In this document: piece by piece, positions 8,809 through 17,202 of the stretch | How the letters are laid out: the number at the start of each line of letters is the position of its first letter | How positions within the stretch are numbered: the stretch's first letter is position 1 | Source: an uncultured Mycoplasmatota bacterium | GTDB lineage: Bacteria > Bacillota_I > Bacilli_A > RF39 > UBA660 | Assembly (NCBI GenBank): GCA_946414095.1 | Contig: CAMKNB010000016.1 | Location: 1-37,553, forward strand | DNA: 37,553 nt | Reading direction: 5' to 3' | The notes under the pieces: model-generated | Databases searched by the model: none | What the model was told of the DNA's origin: nothing | What the model saw: only the letters and a program-made list of their open reading frames with translations | Program-made: the position numbers and the translations under genes

Positions 8809-9409
8809 ATAATTTATTACCTTCTTTTTTATACTTTCTTTCACAGTACCCTACTTCATTACCTAAGGCTTTGCCAACACCAAATATTGTACATTTAATA
8901 TTATTATTAAATTCCGTTAAACTATTTGCCATACCAGCAACTCCACCTACTACATCAAATCCACGAACTTCAGCATTTATTTCACTATCATAAATTGACA
9001 ATTCATCACAAAAACCAACTACACTTCCACCATAAGCTTCAGATGCAACAACTGTATCAGTTAAATGAACATTATCAAGTACTACTTCATTTTCAACATT
9101 ACCACATATTATTCCGCTAAGTACTCTACCAATTAATGAAGAATTAGTAATATTTAAATCTTTAACATATAAATTCTTACATGAGGAAATAATGCCAGCC
9201 ATATCTTCACTACTATTAATACATATATGAGATAAAATATGATTATTACCATAAATATATATAGTATATTCATTTAACCCTTTAATTGATTTAAAAATAC
9301 TTTTAAAATCAATATCACTATTAATATATATTTTAATAATTTTATCTTTATTTTTATAATTATTTAATAAACTAAAATCTTCTTCACTATTAATATAAAT
9401 TGTAATCAT
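8789..9409 (-). CDS. GLUG-like repeat protein, hypothetical
   Basis: This 206-residue protein has no signal peptide. The middle (about 70-170) is made of short beta-rich repeats such as GGSVVGFCDELSIYDSEI and DVVGGVAGMANSLTEFNNN, which resemble GLUG-type repeats of bacterial surface proteins and suggest a small parallel beta-helix. The N-terminus is Ile/Lys/Asn-rich and the C-terminus basic. Without a signal peptide it may stay in the cytoplasm or be a cut-down relative of a surface protein. The 3' end overlaps sigK by 20 bp on the opposite strand. Start 9409 has GGGGG upstream and a consensus promoter. Confidence 0.75.
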   Translation of the reverse strand: MITIYINSEEDFSLLNNYKNKDKIIKIYINSDIDFKSIFKSIKGLNEYTIYIYGNNHILSHICINSSEDMAGIISSCKNLYVKDLNITNSSLIGRVLSGIICGNVENEVVLDNVHLTDTVVASEAYGGSVVGFCDELSIYDSEINAEVRGFDVVGGVAGMANSLTEFNNNIKCTIFGVGKALGNEVGYCERKYKKEGNKLSKRFHF

Positions 9410-9433
9410 ATAACCCCCAAAAATATGGCAAAT

Positions 9434-9462
9434 ATTATATCAAAGAAAAGACTCAAAGTCAA
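9434..9462 (-). promoter_or_regulatory. Promoter of the GLUG-like gene
   Basis: TTGACT (9457-9462), 17 bp, TATAAT (9434-9439) on the minus strand. The -35 box falls in and beside the loop of the upstream gene's terminator hairpin (9449-9471). Confidence 0.75.
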
Positions 9463-9471
9463 TTTGAGTCT
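9441..9471 (-). terminator. Terminator of the Ig-like/FN3 protein gene
   Basis: AGACTCAAA, loop TTGAC, TTTGAGTCT: a 9-bp perfect stem (9449-9471 on the plus strand), followed on the minus strand by TTTCTTTG. The stem overlaps the TAG stop at 9470-9472, and its loop provides most of the next gene's -35 box. Confidence 0.8.
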
Positions 9472-11503
9472 ATTTTACTTTAACTTTTACTACTTTACTA
9501 TAAGGACTATATACTTTAGTACCATCTACTTCTCTATAAGAACGTACTTTATAATAATAAGTCTTTTTAGATTTTCCAGAATCTAAGAATGTTCTTTCAG
9601 TTTCAGAAACAGTATTTAATAATTTATATCCTTTCTTTTCTTTAGTACTCTTGTATACTTCATATCCAGTAGCATCAGCTACAGTACCTACGCTTACATT
9701 AACTTTTCCTTTTCCTTCTTTAGTTAATGTTAATGTTGGTACTTTTGTTGTAACTTTTGCACTTATAATACTTGTAGTACTACAATTCCAATCACTATTA
9801 CATGCATTAACTTTGTAATAATAAATAGTTCCAAAATTTAAATAATCATCTACATAAGCTCCTGCTGTATCTAATGACATTACATAATTATTTACATCAT
9901 TTTTATCAGTTCCTCTATAAATTTCATATCTAACAGCACCTTTACTTGCTGGAATGTTTATTTTTAATGAACTAATAGAATCTGGTGTTATAGTTACTTT
10001 TGGAACTGCTGGTGCAGTAGTAATTTCAATTGGATTCTTTGTATAATCAGAATAAATTTTCTTACCCTTAACTGTTTTATAAGTTCTAAACTTATAATAA
10101 TATTTAGTATTAGGTTTTAATTTCTTATCAGTATAAGTAATAGTTGCTGCTTTTTTAATAGTAGCTACTTTCTTAAATCCTTTATTTTTCTTAGTACTTC
10201 TATATACTTCATATCCAGTTACATTTAATTTATACCATTCTAATTTAACTTTTTTATCAGTAACAGTTTCTGGATATGCATAATTAACTGTATCTGGTTT
10301 AATTTTTACTTTTAATATTTTTGAAGTTACTTTTTCACTTGAATTAACTGCTTGAATCTTATAATAATAAGTAGTTCCACATTTTAATTTAGTATCTTCA
10401 TAATAATAATTTGTTGTAGTTTGAATTAGTTTATATTTTCCTTTTTTAGAAGTAGCTCTATAAATATTATATTTAGCTGCTCCATCAACTGGATACCATG
10501 CTACAAATGCAGAATTTGCATCATAACTAGCTGTTTCAAATTTTGTAAATTTCTTTAGTGTAGGTGCTTTATCTTTAATTGTAACTTCTACACTATAATT
10601 AGCTCCTGTTTCTGTTGCTGTTACAGTAACAGTAACAACTCCTGCTTTTAATGCAGTAACTAAACCTTTGTCATCAACAGTAGCAATACTTTCATCAGTT
10701 ACACTATAAGTATATACTTGTGGAGCATCACTAGGATATCCATTTACCTCTAATTGCATTGTTTTACCTTCGCTTAGATATATAATAGCTCCTACTAATG
10801 AATCGTTTACCAAATTATAGTTTGTAGCTGGAAATACAACATAAACATCAGTAACCATCTTTACTGCTTTTAAGTCAATTGTTTTCTTAAAATCAGTATT
10901 ATAAACACTAACTTGTAATTTGTAATCCCCTTCTTCATGTAATCTAACACAAGCTTGATTATCTTTTAATTCAACTTCTTTGTCATTAACATAGCAAGTG
11001 CCACCGCTAGATACATAAGCCTCATCACTATCAATATCCCATACGACTTCAGTTTCTTTTGTGTTACCAGGAACAATCTCTGCAGTTAAGATATAAGAAC
11101 CATATACTGCCATTCCTTTCTCTGGAATACCTGTTACCTCAATATCAGTAATTGGATTATAAACTGAAATCTCAATAGAATCAGTTTCTCCACTTACTTC
11201 TCCAGTAACACTAATTGTTGCTTTTCCAGCAGCAACTGCATGAATAACACCTGTGTTGCTTACAGTAGCAATCGTTTCATCACTACTCTTATAGATTACA
11301 TTTTCAGTGTAATCGATTGGATAAAAATCTACATTTAATGTGTGATCTTCACCAACATTTAGTTTAACTTCATAGTCATTAATATATACACCATAAAGTT
11401 CAACTACTTCATTTCCAGGTTCAGTTTCTTCACCTTCTGCTTTAATTACAAAAGGAAATAAAAGAAATAATGAAACTAGAAAAATGCTTAAATATTTTTT
11501 CAT
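9470..11503 (-). CDS. Secreted multidomain protein with Ig-like (BIG2) and fibronectin III repeats
   Basis: The 677-residue protein has an N-terminal signal peptide (KKYLSIFLVSLFLLFPFVIKAEG). Two group-2 bacterial Ig-like domains follow, at about 37-115 (YKSSDETIATVSNTGVIHAV) and 225-312 (VTDESIATVDDKGLVTALKAG), joined by a less typical beta-rich region. Four fibronectin III-like units (about 316-403, 408-495, 500-588, 590-677) share Y-x-Y-K and GYEVYRSTKKNKG motifs. There is no LPXTG motif or C-terminal TM, so it is secreted or non-covalently bound to the wall. An adhesive or carbohydrate-contact role is inferred. AAGGAGAG precedes the start. Confidence 0.85.
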   Translation of the reverse strand: MKKYLSIFLVSLFLLFPFVIKAEGEETEPGNEVVELYGVYINDYEVKLNVGEDHTLNVDFYPIDYTENVIYKSSDETIATVSNTGVIHAVAAGKATISVTGEVSGETDSIEISVYNPITDIEVTGIPEKGMAVYGSYILTAEIVPGNTKETEVVWDIDSDEAYVSSGGTCYVNDKEVELKDNQACVRLHEEGDYKLQVSVYNTDFKKTIDLKAVKMVTDVYVVFPATNYNLVNDSLVGAIIYLSEGKTMQLEVNGYPSDAPQVYTYSVTDESIATVDDKGLVTALKAGVVTVTVTATETGANYSVEVTIKDKAPTLKKFTKFETASYDANSAFVAWYPVDGAAKYNIYRATSKKGKYKLIQTTTNYYYEDTKLKCGTTYYYKIQAVNSSEKVTSKILKVKIKPDTVNYAYPETVTDKKVKLEWYKLNVTGYEVYRSTKKNKGFKKVATIKKAATITYTDKKLKPNTKYYYKFRTYKTVKGKKIYSDYTKNPIEITTAPAVPKVTITPDSISSLKINIPASKGAVRYEIYRGTDKNDVNNYVMSLDTAGAYVDDYLNFGTIYYYKVNACNSDWNCSTTSIISAKVTTKVPTLTLTKEGKGKVNVSVGTVADATGYEVYKSTKEKKGYKLLNTVSETERTFLDSGKSKKTYYYKVRSYREVDGTKVYSPYSKVVKVKVK

Positions 11504-11523
11504 TTTCCACTCTCCTTAACCTC

Positions 11524-11551
11524 ATTATATCACATAGATTTCACAAATCAA
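11524..11551 (-). promoter_or_regulatory. Promoter of the Ig-like/FN3 protein gene
   Basis: TTGATT (11546-11551), 16 bp, TATAAT (11524-11529) on the minus strand, about 20 bp before the start codon. Confidence 0.65.
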
Positions 11552-11570
11552 TTTACAATTTATTTACTTT

Positions 11571-11595
11571 AAAAAAATAAAGGATTAAATCCTTT
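11571..11595 (-). terminator. ileS terminator
   Basis: A 7-bp stem (AAAGGAT/ATCCTTT, 11579-11595) with a 3-nt loop, followed on the minus strand by ATTTTTTTA. The stem reaches the stop codon. Confidence 0.75.
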
Positions 11596-14500
11596 ATTTT
11601 ACTTGTTTAATAGATACTTTCATATCATATTCATTAATTTTTAATTCTTCACTTGCAGAACTATCTTCTTCAAGTTTAACAGCAAGTACTTCATCCATAA
11701 TATAATCTCTAAAGTTTTCAAGAGCATTTTTCACTTCATCTGTAGCACTATATGTCATTTCTATTCTATCAGCAATATCAAATCCACTAGTTTTTCTTAA
11801 ATTTTGTACTTTAGATACTATTTCACGTGCAATTCCTTCATCAATTAATTCTTGAGTAAGAGTTGTATTAATTACTACTTTCTTATAATTAATCATTACT
11901 GCACTATATCCTTCTTTAGCACTTACATCTTTAAGAACATAAGTATTATCAATTGTATATTCTTTATTATCAAGTTTAAGTTTTAGTGTACCCGCATCTA
12001 TCTTAGCTTGATCTTCATCACTAACATTCTTTAAGTATTCAGTAAATTCTTTAATAGCACTTCCAAGAACCTTACCAACTGTTTTAAAGTTTGGCTTAAA
12101 TGTAACAGTTAAATATTCATTCATATTATCTGCCCAAACTACATTTTTAACATTAAGTTCTTCTTTAAATAAACTATCAAAATCACCAATAATCTCTTTA
12201 TATTTACTTTCAAATATAACTTCACTAATTGGTTGACGAACTTTAATTTTAGCTTCTTCTCTAATATTTCTAGTATAACTGATAAGTTCTATTACTAAAT
12301 CCATTTTTTCTTCTAAAGATTTATCAATTAATTTTTTATCATAAACTGGGAAGTCAGAAAGATGAACACTTTCTTCATCAGTTAATTTAGTATATATTTC
12401 ATCACTTACAAATGGTACGATTGGGGCTATTAATTTACAAATTCCAACAAGTACATCATATGTAGTTTTATATACGGCTTTCTTAGAATCATCAAGTTCA
12501 CTTTGCCAGAATCTTCTTCTATTACGTCTAATATACCAGTTAGATAAATCATCACAAACAAAGTCTTGAACAAAATGTGCTACTTTATTTAAATCATATT
12601 CATTATATGCATCTGTAACATTTTTAACTAAACTATTATATTTAGAAAGTAACCATTTATCTATATCTTCTAAATCTTTATATTTAATCTTAAATTCTCT
12701 TGGATCTAAATTATCTGCATTAGCATACATTTCAAAGAATGTATAAGTATTCTTAAGAGTACTAAAGAATTTAGAATTAACTTCTTTAACACCATCTTCA
12801 TCAAACTTAAGTGGTGTCCATACAGGACTAACATGTACCATATACCATCTAGTAGCATCAGCACCATATTTATCCATTATACTAAATGGTTCAACAGCAT
12901 TTCCTCTTGATTTATGCATCTTTTGACCATATTTATCTAAAAGTAAATCATTTACAAGAACATTATTAAATGGACTCTTACCAAATAAGAAAGTATTTAC
13001 TACTATTAATGTATAGAACCATCCTCTTGTCTGGTCTAAACCTTCTGCGATAAATGCTGGATAATGGCTTTCAAAGTATTCTTTGTTTTCAAATGGATAA
13101 TGATATTGAGCAAATGGAACACATCCACTATCATACCAAACATCTATAACATCTGAAATTCTACTCATAGTTTTACCACAATCTGGACATTTAATATGTA
13201 CATTATCTACATGAGGTTTATGTAAGTCTATATTGTGATCAATTTTTTCAATTGACTTTTCTACAAGTTCATCAATAGAACCAATCATTTCTTTATGACC
13301 ACATTCACAAGTCCATAATGGAATTGGACATCCCCAATATCTACTTCTAGAAATTCCCCAATCTTGAGCATTTTCAAGCCAATTAGCAAATCTCTTTTCA
13401 CCAATAAAATCAGGATACCAGTTAACACTCTTATTAGCTTCAACTATTTTATCTCTAATTTCAGTAACTCTAATATACCAAGCTGGTTTAGCCATATAGA
13501 TTAATGGACTCTTACATCTCCAACAATGTGGGTAATTATGTGATATTTTTATTTTCTTAAATAATTTATCATTTTCTTTTAAATAAGCAATTATTTCACT
13601 TTCTAGTTCAGAATCTGTTACTAGTCTTCCTTTCCAAGGACCACAAGTATATTTACCTTCTAAATCAACTGGATTTTTAAATGTAATACCATATTTTTCA
13701 CATACTCTAGCATCATCAGCACCATAAGCAGGAGCAATATGAACAATACCTGTTCCATCTTCCATAGTTACATATTCATCACATGTTACTACAAATGCTT
13801 TTTCATCTTTTTCAACTTCTACATAAGGCATTAATTGTTCATACTCAATACCTTCTAAATCAGTACCTTTATAAGTTTCAAGTACTGTATATCCTTCACC
13901 TAAAACACTATCTGCAAGTTTTTTACCAAGAATAAATTTATATCCTTTACTATCAACTTTTATATATTCTTCATTTGGATTAACACAAAGTGCTAAGTTT
14001 GCCATTAATGTCCAAGCAGTAGTTGTCCATGCTAAGAAATATTCATCTTTATCTTTAATCTTAAATGGAATAATAACTGAATTTACATCTACTTCTTTAT
14101 AATTATCGCTTACTTCATGAGTAGAAAGTTCTGTTCCACATCTAGGACAATATGGTAAAATTTTATGACTATGATAAACAAGTCCAGCATCAAAGAATTT
14201 CTTTAAACTCCACCATTCTGATTCAATATATTCATTTTTAAATGTAATATATGCATTATCAGTATCAATTAGTTGACCCATTCTATCAGTTAAACGAACA
14301 AATTCTTTTTCATTTAATCTAACATTCTTCTTACATTCTTCACAGAATTTTTCAACTCCATATTTTTCAATATCAGTTTTACCAGTAAATCCAAGTAATT
14401 TTTCAACAGCAACTTCAGTTGGAAGACCATGTGTATCCCATCCTACTTTTCTATCTACTCTATATCCTTGCATTGTTTTATATTTACATATAGCATCTTT

Positions 14501-14695
14501 TAATATTTTAGCTAGTAAATGATGTACCCCTGGAAATCCATTAGCATAAGCTGGTCCATCATAAAAGTTAAAGAATTCTTTTCCTTCTCTATTTTTAATT
14601 GTCTTATTAAGTAAATCCATTTTCTTCCAAGATTCAACTCTTGATTCTTCTACTTTCTTTACTTCACTCTTATCAAGTTCTTTAAATTGTTTCAT
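11594..14695 (-). CDS. ileS: Isoleucyl-tRNA synthetase, type 2, with GXHH signature
   Basis: This cytoplasmic enzyme charges tRNA-Ile. At about 1033 residues it has the long type 2 layout: catalytic Rossmann core, CP1 editing domain, anticodon-binding region and C-terminal extension. The first class I signature reads NGFPGVHHLL, with GVHH at residues 56-59 where HXGH is normal. The second signature is KMHKS at about 591-595. Other landmarks are WDTHGLPTEV, LAWTTTAWTLMANLALCVNP, SRSRYWGCPIPLW and the Cys pairs at CPRCG and CPDCG. The start at 14695 is chosen because AAAGGAGAAAT lies just upstream; an in-frame ATG at 14731 falls inside the T-box terminator region. Expression is controlled by an upstream T-box. 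Confidence 0.95.
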   Translation of the reverse strand: MKQFKELDKSEVKKVEESRVESWKKMDLLNKTIKNREGKEFFNFYDGPAYANGFPGVHHLLAKILKDAICKYKTMQGYRVDRKVGWDTHGLPTEVAVEKLLGFTGKTDIEKYGVEKFCEECKKNVRLNEKEFVRLTDRMGQLIDTDNAYITFKNEYIESEWWSLKKFFDAGLVYHSHKILPYCPRCGTELSTHEVSDNYKEVDVNSVIIPFKIKDKDEYFLAWTTTAWTLMANLALCVNPNEEYIKVDSKGYKFILGKKLADSVLGEGYTVLETYKGTDLEGIEYEQLMPYVEVEKDEKAFVVTCDEYVTMEDGTGIVHIAPAYGADDARVCEKYGITFKNPVDLEGKYTCGPWKGRLVTDSELESEIIAYLKENDKLFKKIKISHNYPHCWRCKSPLIYMAKPAWYIRVTEIRDKIVEANKSVNWYPDFIGEKRFANWLENAQDWGISRSRYWGCPIPLWTCECGHKEMIGSIDELVEKSIEKIDHNIDLHKPHVDNVHIKCPDCGKTMSRISDVIDVWYDSGCVPFAQYHYPFENKEYFESHYPAFIAEGLDQTRGWFYTLIVVNTFLFGKSPFNNVLVNDLLLDKYGQKMHKSRGNAVEPFSIMDKYGADATRWYMVHVSPVWTPLKFDEDGVKEVNSKFFSTLKNTYTFFEMYANADNLDPREFKIKYKDLEDIDKWLLSKYNSLVKNVTDAYNEYDLNKVAHFVQDFVCDDLSNWYIRRNRRRFWQSELDDSKKAVYKTTYDVLVGICKLIAPIVPFVSDEIYTKLTDEESVHLSDFPVYDKKLIDKSLEEKMDLVIELISYTRNIREEAKIKVRQPISEVIFESKYKEIIGDFDSLFKEELNVKNVVWADNMNEYLTVTFKPNFKTVGKVLGSAIKEFTEYLKNVSDEDQAKIDAGTLKLKLDNKEYTIDNTYVLKDVSAKEGYSAVMINYKKVVINTTLTQELIDEGIAREIVSKVQNLRKTSGFDIADRIEMTYSATDEVKNALENFRDYIMDEVLAVKLEEDSSASEELKINEYDMKVSIKQVK

Positions 14696-14710
14696 AATAT
14701 TTCTCCTTTC

Positions 14711-14918
14711 AAAATAAAAAGGATAGTACAAGGAGTCAAAAATGACGGTACCATCCTTTAATTAACTTAATTATTTTAACGAGTAATACCCGTGCTTATC
14801 TTATCCATAAGCAACATCAGAAGTGATTCATATATAACCTTTGTTTCTTAGCTTCCACCAAATGCTAATTCTCTATAAACGTATGTTATATAACGTCTTC
14901 CTCATTTGTTTTCACAAT
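14711..14918 (-). promoter_or_regulatory. T-box riboswitch leader of ileS
   Basis: The leader contains the T-box core AGGATGGTACCGTC (14744-14757), close to the consensus AGGGTGGNACCGCG. Stem I parts are recognisable: an AGAGA bulge and a GGTGGAAGC distal loop near 14845-14880, then a UAUAUAUGAAUC stretch where the specifier should be (AUA or AUC, both Ile; I cannot fix which). GCTTAT/ATAAGC forms a plausible stem III. Terminator: GGATGGTAC pairs with GTACTATCC (14721-14756), followed by TTTTTATTTT. Uncharged tRNA-Ile should favour the antiterminator and turn ileS on. Confidence 0.92.
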
Positions 14919-14924
14919 GCAATA

Positions 14925-14953
14925 ATTATAACATCTTATTTTTTGTTTGTAAA
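14925..14953 (-). promoter_or_regulatory. ileS promoter
   Basis: TTTACA (14948-14953), 17 bp, TATAAT (14925-14930) on the minus strand. It lies immediately after the stop codon of the preceding kinase-like gene and starts the T-box leader near 14918. Confidence 0.8.
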
Positions 14954-14955
14954 GT

Positions 14956-15660
14956 TTATTTTCTCATTATTAATCTCATACCACGATAGAAATCTTGATA
15001 AGTTTCTACTTCTTCTTTACTTACCCTTCTAATTTCTTCCATTATTTCAAATAGAAAACATGAAGGATTAACTTTTCCATAATAACTATCATTATATAAA
15101 TTTAATAATCTAGTACTTTTAAATTGTCTTTCATTTCTTTTAATAACAGCAGTAGATATTAAATATGCTATTTCTTGCATATTGCCATTTTGAATATTAT
15201 TGTAATTTGCATTAGCTATAAATCCATATAAATCAGTATCTATAACTTTAATTCTATTATCATAGGTGTATAATGTATTACCACCTTTCATATCTTTTAT
15301 TTGTATGTGTTCTTCTGACAATCTATCTGTATCTTTTTCTAAAATACATATAGCCGCTAATAGTTTATTCATGTCAGTTGAAGGAAACAAGTTATATAAT
15401 TCATTTCCTTTAACATATTCCATTATGTATCCTATTAAATAACCACTTTCTACAATTGGATAATAAAGTAATTCTTGAGGAAAAACATAACTACCATTAT
15501 TCAAAGTCGAAAGTTTTTTAATATCATTTTCAAATCTTACATGATTTCTATGAAATATTTTAATAACTTTCCCATCTTTTGTTAAATAGCATGTACCAAA
15601 AGCGCCTTCACCAATACTCTTTATACCATATAAATTTTCTTTATCATATATCAAGTTCAT
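14956..15660 (-). CDS. Small divergent protein-kinase-fold protein, copy C
   Basis: The 234-residue protein has a glycine-rich loop GEGAFGTCY (17-25), an invariant-type Lys in KVIKIF (Lys34), a hinge-like YIMEYVKGNEL (79-88), a catalytic-loop equivalent IKDMKGGN with Asp123 and Asn128 (HRD replaced by IKD), and DTD (141-143) where DFG is usual. The C-lobe is shorter than in standard Ser/Thr kinases. The retained Lys, Asp, Asn and Asp suggest ATP binding and possible catalysis; the substrate is unknown. It has its own promoter and the ribosome-binding site GGGGGAG. It belongs to a row of three paralogues. Confidence 0.8.
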   Translation of the reverse strand: MNLIYDKENLYGIKSIGEGAFGTCYLTKDGKVIKIFHRNHVRFENDIKKLSTLNNGSYVFPQELLYYPIVESGYLIGYIMEYVKGNELYNLFPSTDMNKLLAAICILEKDTDRLSEEHIQIKDMKGGNTLYTYDNRIKVIDTDLYGFIANANYNNIQNGNMQEIAYLISTAVIKRNERQFKSTRLLNLYNDSYYGKVNPSCFLFEIMEEIRRVSKEEVETYQDFYRGMRLIMRK

Positions 15661-15687
15661 AAAACTCCCCCACTAAAAAATCTTGAT

Positions 15688-15716
15688 TATTATACACTAA
15701 TAGTAATAATAAAACA
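15688..15716 (-). promoter_or_regulatory. Promoter of kinase-like copy C
   Basis: TTGTTT (15711-15716), 17 bp, TATAAT (15688-15693) on the minus strand, in the 77-bp gap after copy B. Confidence 0.6.
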
Positions 15717-15737
15717 ATAAACATATAATTAATTATA

Positions 15738-16421
15738 TTATTTTCTTACTAGCTCCATGCATTTATTAAATTCACTAACTGTTGAACACTCTAAACACAT
15801 CTTCTCAAATTCTATAGTTAATTCATATAAAAACTCTGATGGTTTTATTAGTCCATCGCATAAATATTTATATAGTTTTCTAAGTCTATCATCTATAAAA
15901 CTATTATATTTACTATATCCAATAAATGGAGCTAATGTTCCAAATGAAATACTTATTAAATTCTTTCTATATAAATTATTATCACTTTTATAAACATCAT
16001 AAAAGTCTGTATCAATTACTTCTATTCTTTTATCTTTAGTATAAATAATATTATAGTCAGATGAATCATTAATTTTAATTTTATTTTTAGTTAATTCTAT
16101 TACTTCTTTTTCAACACTAAGTAATGCATAAATAAATTCTCTTACTAATTCATCTTGATTTAGTTTAATTAACTCCTGTCCATCTACAAATCTCATTAAA
16201 TAACCCATAAATCCACTTTCAGTATATATAAGTGTTTCAGGAAATACAAAAACATCACTATTAAAATCTACTAATTTTCTAAGTCTTTCTTCTTCATCTT
16301 TAAAAAATAATTCTTTATATACTCTTCCATCATTAGTTATAAAACATTCTCCATTGCAACCACAACCAAGACTTGTAATTTTTAAATTATCAGTATTAGG
16401 TAGTATTATTTTCTTTTCCAT
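15738..16421 (-). CDS. Small divergent protein-kinase-fold protein, copy B
   Basis: The 227-residue paralogue is the most degenerate of the three. The nucleotide loop is GCGCNGECF (19-27), the Lys is in RVYKELF (Lys36), the hinge is YLMRFVDGQEL, the catalytic loop is INDSSDYN (Asp119 or Asp122, Asn124) and the metal motif is DTD (137-139). The unusual Cys-rich loop and shifted catalytic Asp make reduced activity or a pseudokinase possible. It starts one base after the copy A stop; its GGGAG ribosome-binding site lies inside the last codons of copy A, so the two are probably co-transcribed and coupled. Confidence 0.78.
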   Translation of the reverse strand: MEKKIILPNTDNLKITSLGCGCNGECFITNDGRVYKELFFKDEEERLRKLVDFNSDVFVFPETLIYTESGFMGYLMRFVDGQELIKLNQDELVREFIYALLSVEKEVIELTKNKIKINDSSDYNIIYTKDKRIEVIDTDFYDVYKSDNNLYRKNLISISFGTLAPFIGYSKYNSFIDDRLRKLYKYLCDGLIKPSEFLYELTIEFEKMCLECSTVSEFNKCMELVRK

Positions 16422-16422
16422 A

Positions 16423-17148
16423 TTAACACTCCCTTAAATAATAACTAAATCCATGATTTCTTAGTTGTCTTAATGTTTTTACATTAGTATTTCTACTTTT
16501 ATTAATACACTCAATAAATTCAAGTAAAAAATCTGATGGTTTTATTTGACCATTACGACCACAACTAGTATATAAATGCTCTAACCTTTCATTTCTAAAT
16601 GTTAAATAATAATCATTAAATAAGAATTTCATAATTGCATTACATAATTCCATCATATTTTCTTGTAAATTAACATCTTTTGAATATAAATTTACTTCAT
16701 ATAAATCAGTATCAATAAATCTTATACCATTTTCTTCACTATATAAAATATTATCTAGATTTAGATCAAAAAAAGTAATACCTTCTAAACTTATATTTCT
16801 TACTTCTTCTTCTAATAATTTTAAATGTCTTATAAATTTCAAAATATCTATTTTATCACCTAATTTATTCAAAGTAAGTCCATCAAAATATTTCATTAAA
16901 TAACCTAAAAAATTCTCTTCTGATATTTTATCGCTATATAAAATTGTTTGAGGAAAAGCAATAAAACTACTATCAAATTGAGATAATAATTTAATTTGAC
17001 TATATAAATCTAATGCTGTAGAAAACATTTCTTTATAAACCATATTATCATTTGTTCTATAGCAAATACCACAAGAACCATCACCAATTCTTTTTAATTT
17101 GTAATTATCTGGTACTTGACCACTAATAATTATACTCTTTTCCTTCAT
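16423..17148 (-). CDS. Small divergent protein-kinase-fold protein, copy A
   Basis: The 241-residue paralogue has glycine loop GDGSCGICY (22-30), Lys39 in VYKEMF, hinge YLMKYFDGLTL, catalytic loop FFDLNLDN (Asp128, Asn133) and DTD (146-148). Its catalytic loop is the closest of the three to a standard D-x-x-x-x-N kinase loop, so it is the likeliest active enzyme. No signal peptide, TM or PASTA domain is present, unlike PrkC-type kinases, so it is probably cytoplasmic. It is first in the row, downstream of a promoter at 17174-17202. The AAGGGG ribosome-binding site is also one arm of the hairpin at 17155-17171. Confidence 0.8.
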   Translation of the reverse strand: MKEKSIIISGQVPDNYKLKRIGDGSCGICYRTNDNMVYKEMFSTALDLYSQIKLLSQFDSSFIAFPQTILYSDKISEENFLGYLMKYFDGLTLNKLGDKIDILKFIRHLKLLEEEVRNISLEGITFFDLNLDNILYSEENGIRFIDTDLYEVNLYSKDVNLQENMMELCNAIMKFLFNDYYLTFRNERLEHLYTSCGRNGQIKPSDFLLEFIECINKSRNTNVKTLRQLRNHGFSYYLREC

Positions 17149-17150
17149 AA

Positions 17151-17171
17151 TAAAACCCCTTAAAACGGGGT
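17151..17171 (-). terminator. Permease terminator whose arm is the next gene's ribosome-binding site
   Basis: ACCCC, 7-nt loop, GGGGT (17155-17171), followed on the minus strand by TTTATT. The GGGG arm (17156-17159), seven bases before the ATG at 17148, serves as the Shine-Dalgarno of kinase-like copy A. The stem is short, so termination may be partial. Confidence 0.5.
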
Positions 17172-17173
17172 AT

Positions 17174-17202
17174 ATTATATCAAATTTAAACTAAATATTC
17201 AA
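17174..17202 (-). promoter_or_regulatory. Promoter of the kinase-like genes
   Basis: TTGAAT (17197-17202), 17 bp, TATAAT (17174-17179) on the minus strand. The -35 box lies inside the last codons of the permease gene. Confidence 0.7.

Noticed and set aside
11270..11503. Possible sortase or LPXTG anchoring of the Ig/FN3 protein
   Set aside because: No LPXTG-like motif, C-terminal TM or basic tail pattern follows the last FN3 unit; the protein simply ends in KVKVK.
14695..14731. In-frame upstream ATG of ileS at 14731
   Set aside because: It lies in the T-box terminator and lacks a ribosome-binding site; ATG 14695 has AAAGGAG upstream and matches the family N-terminus.
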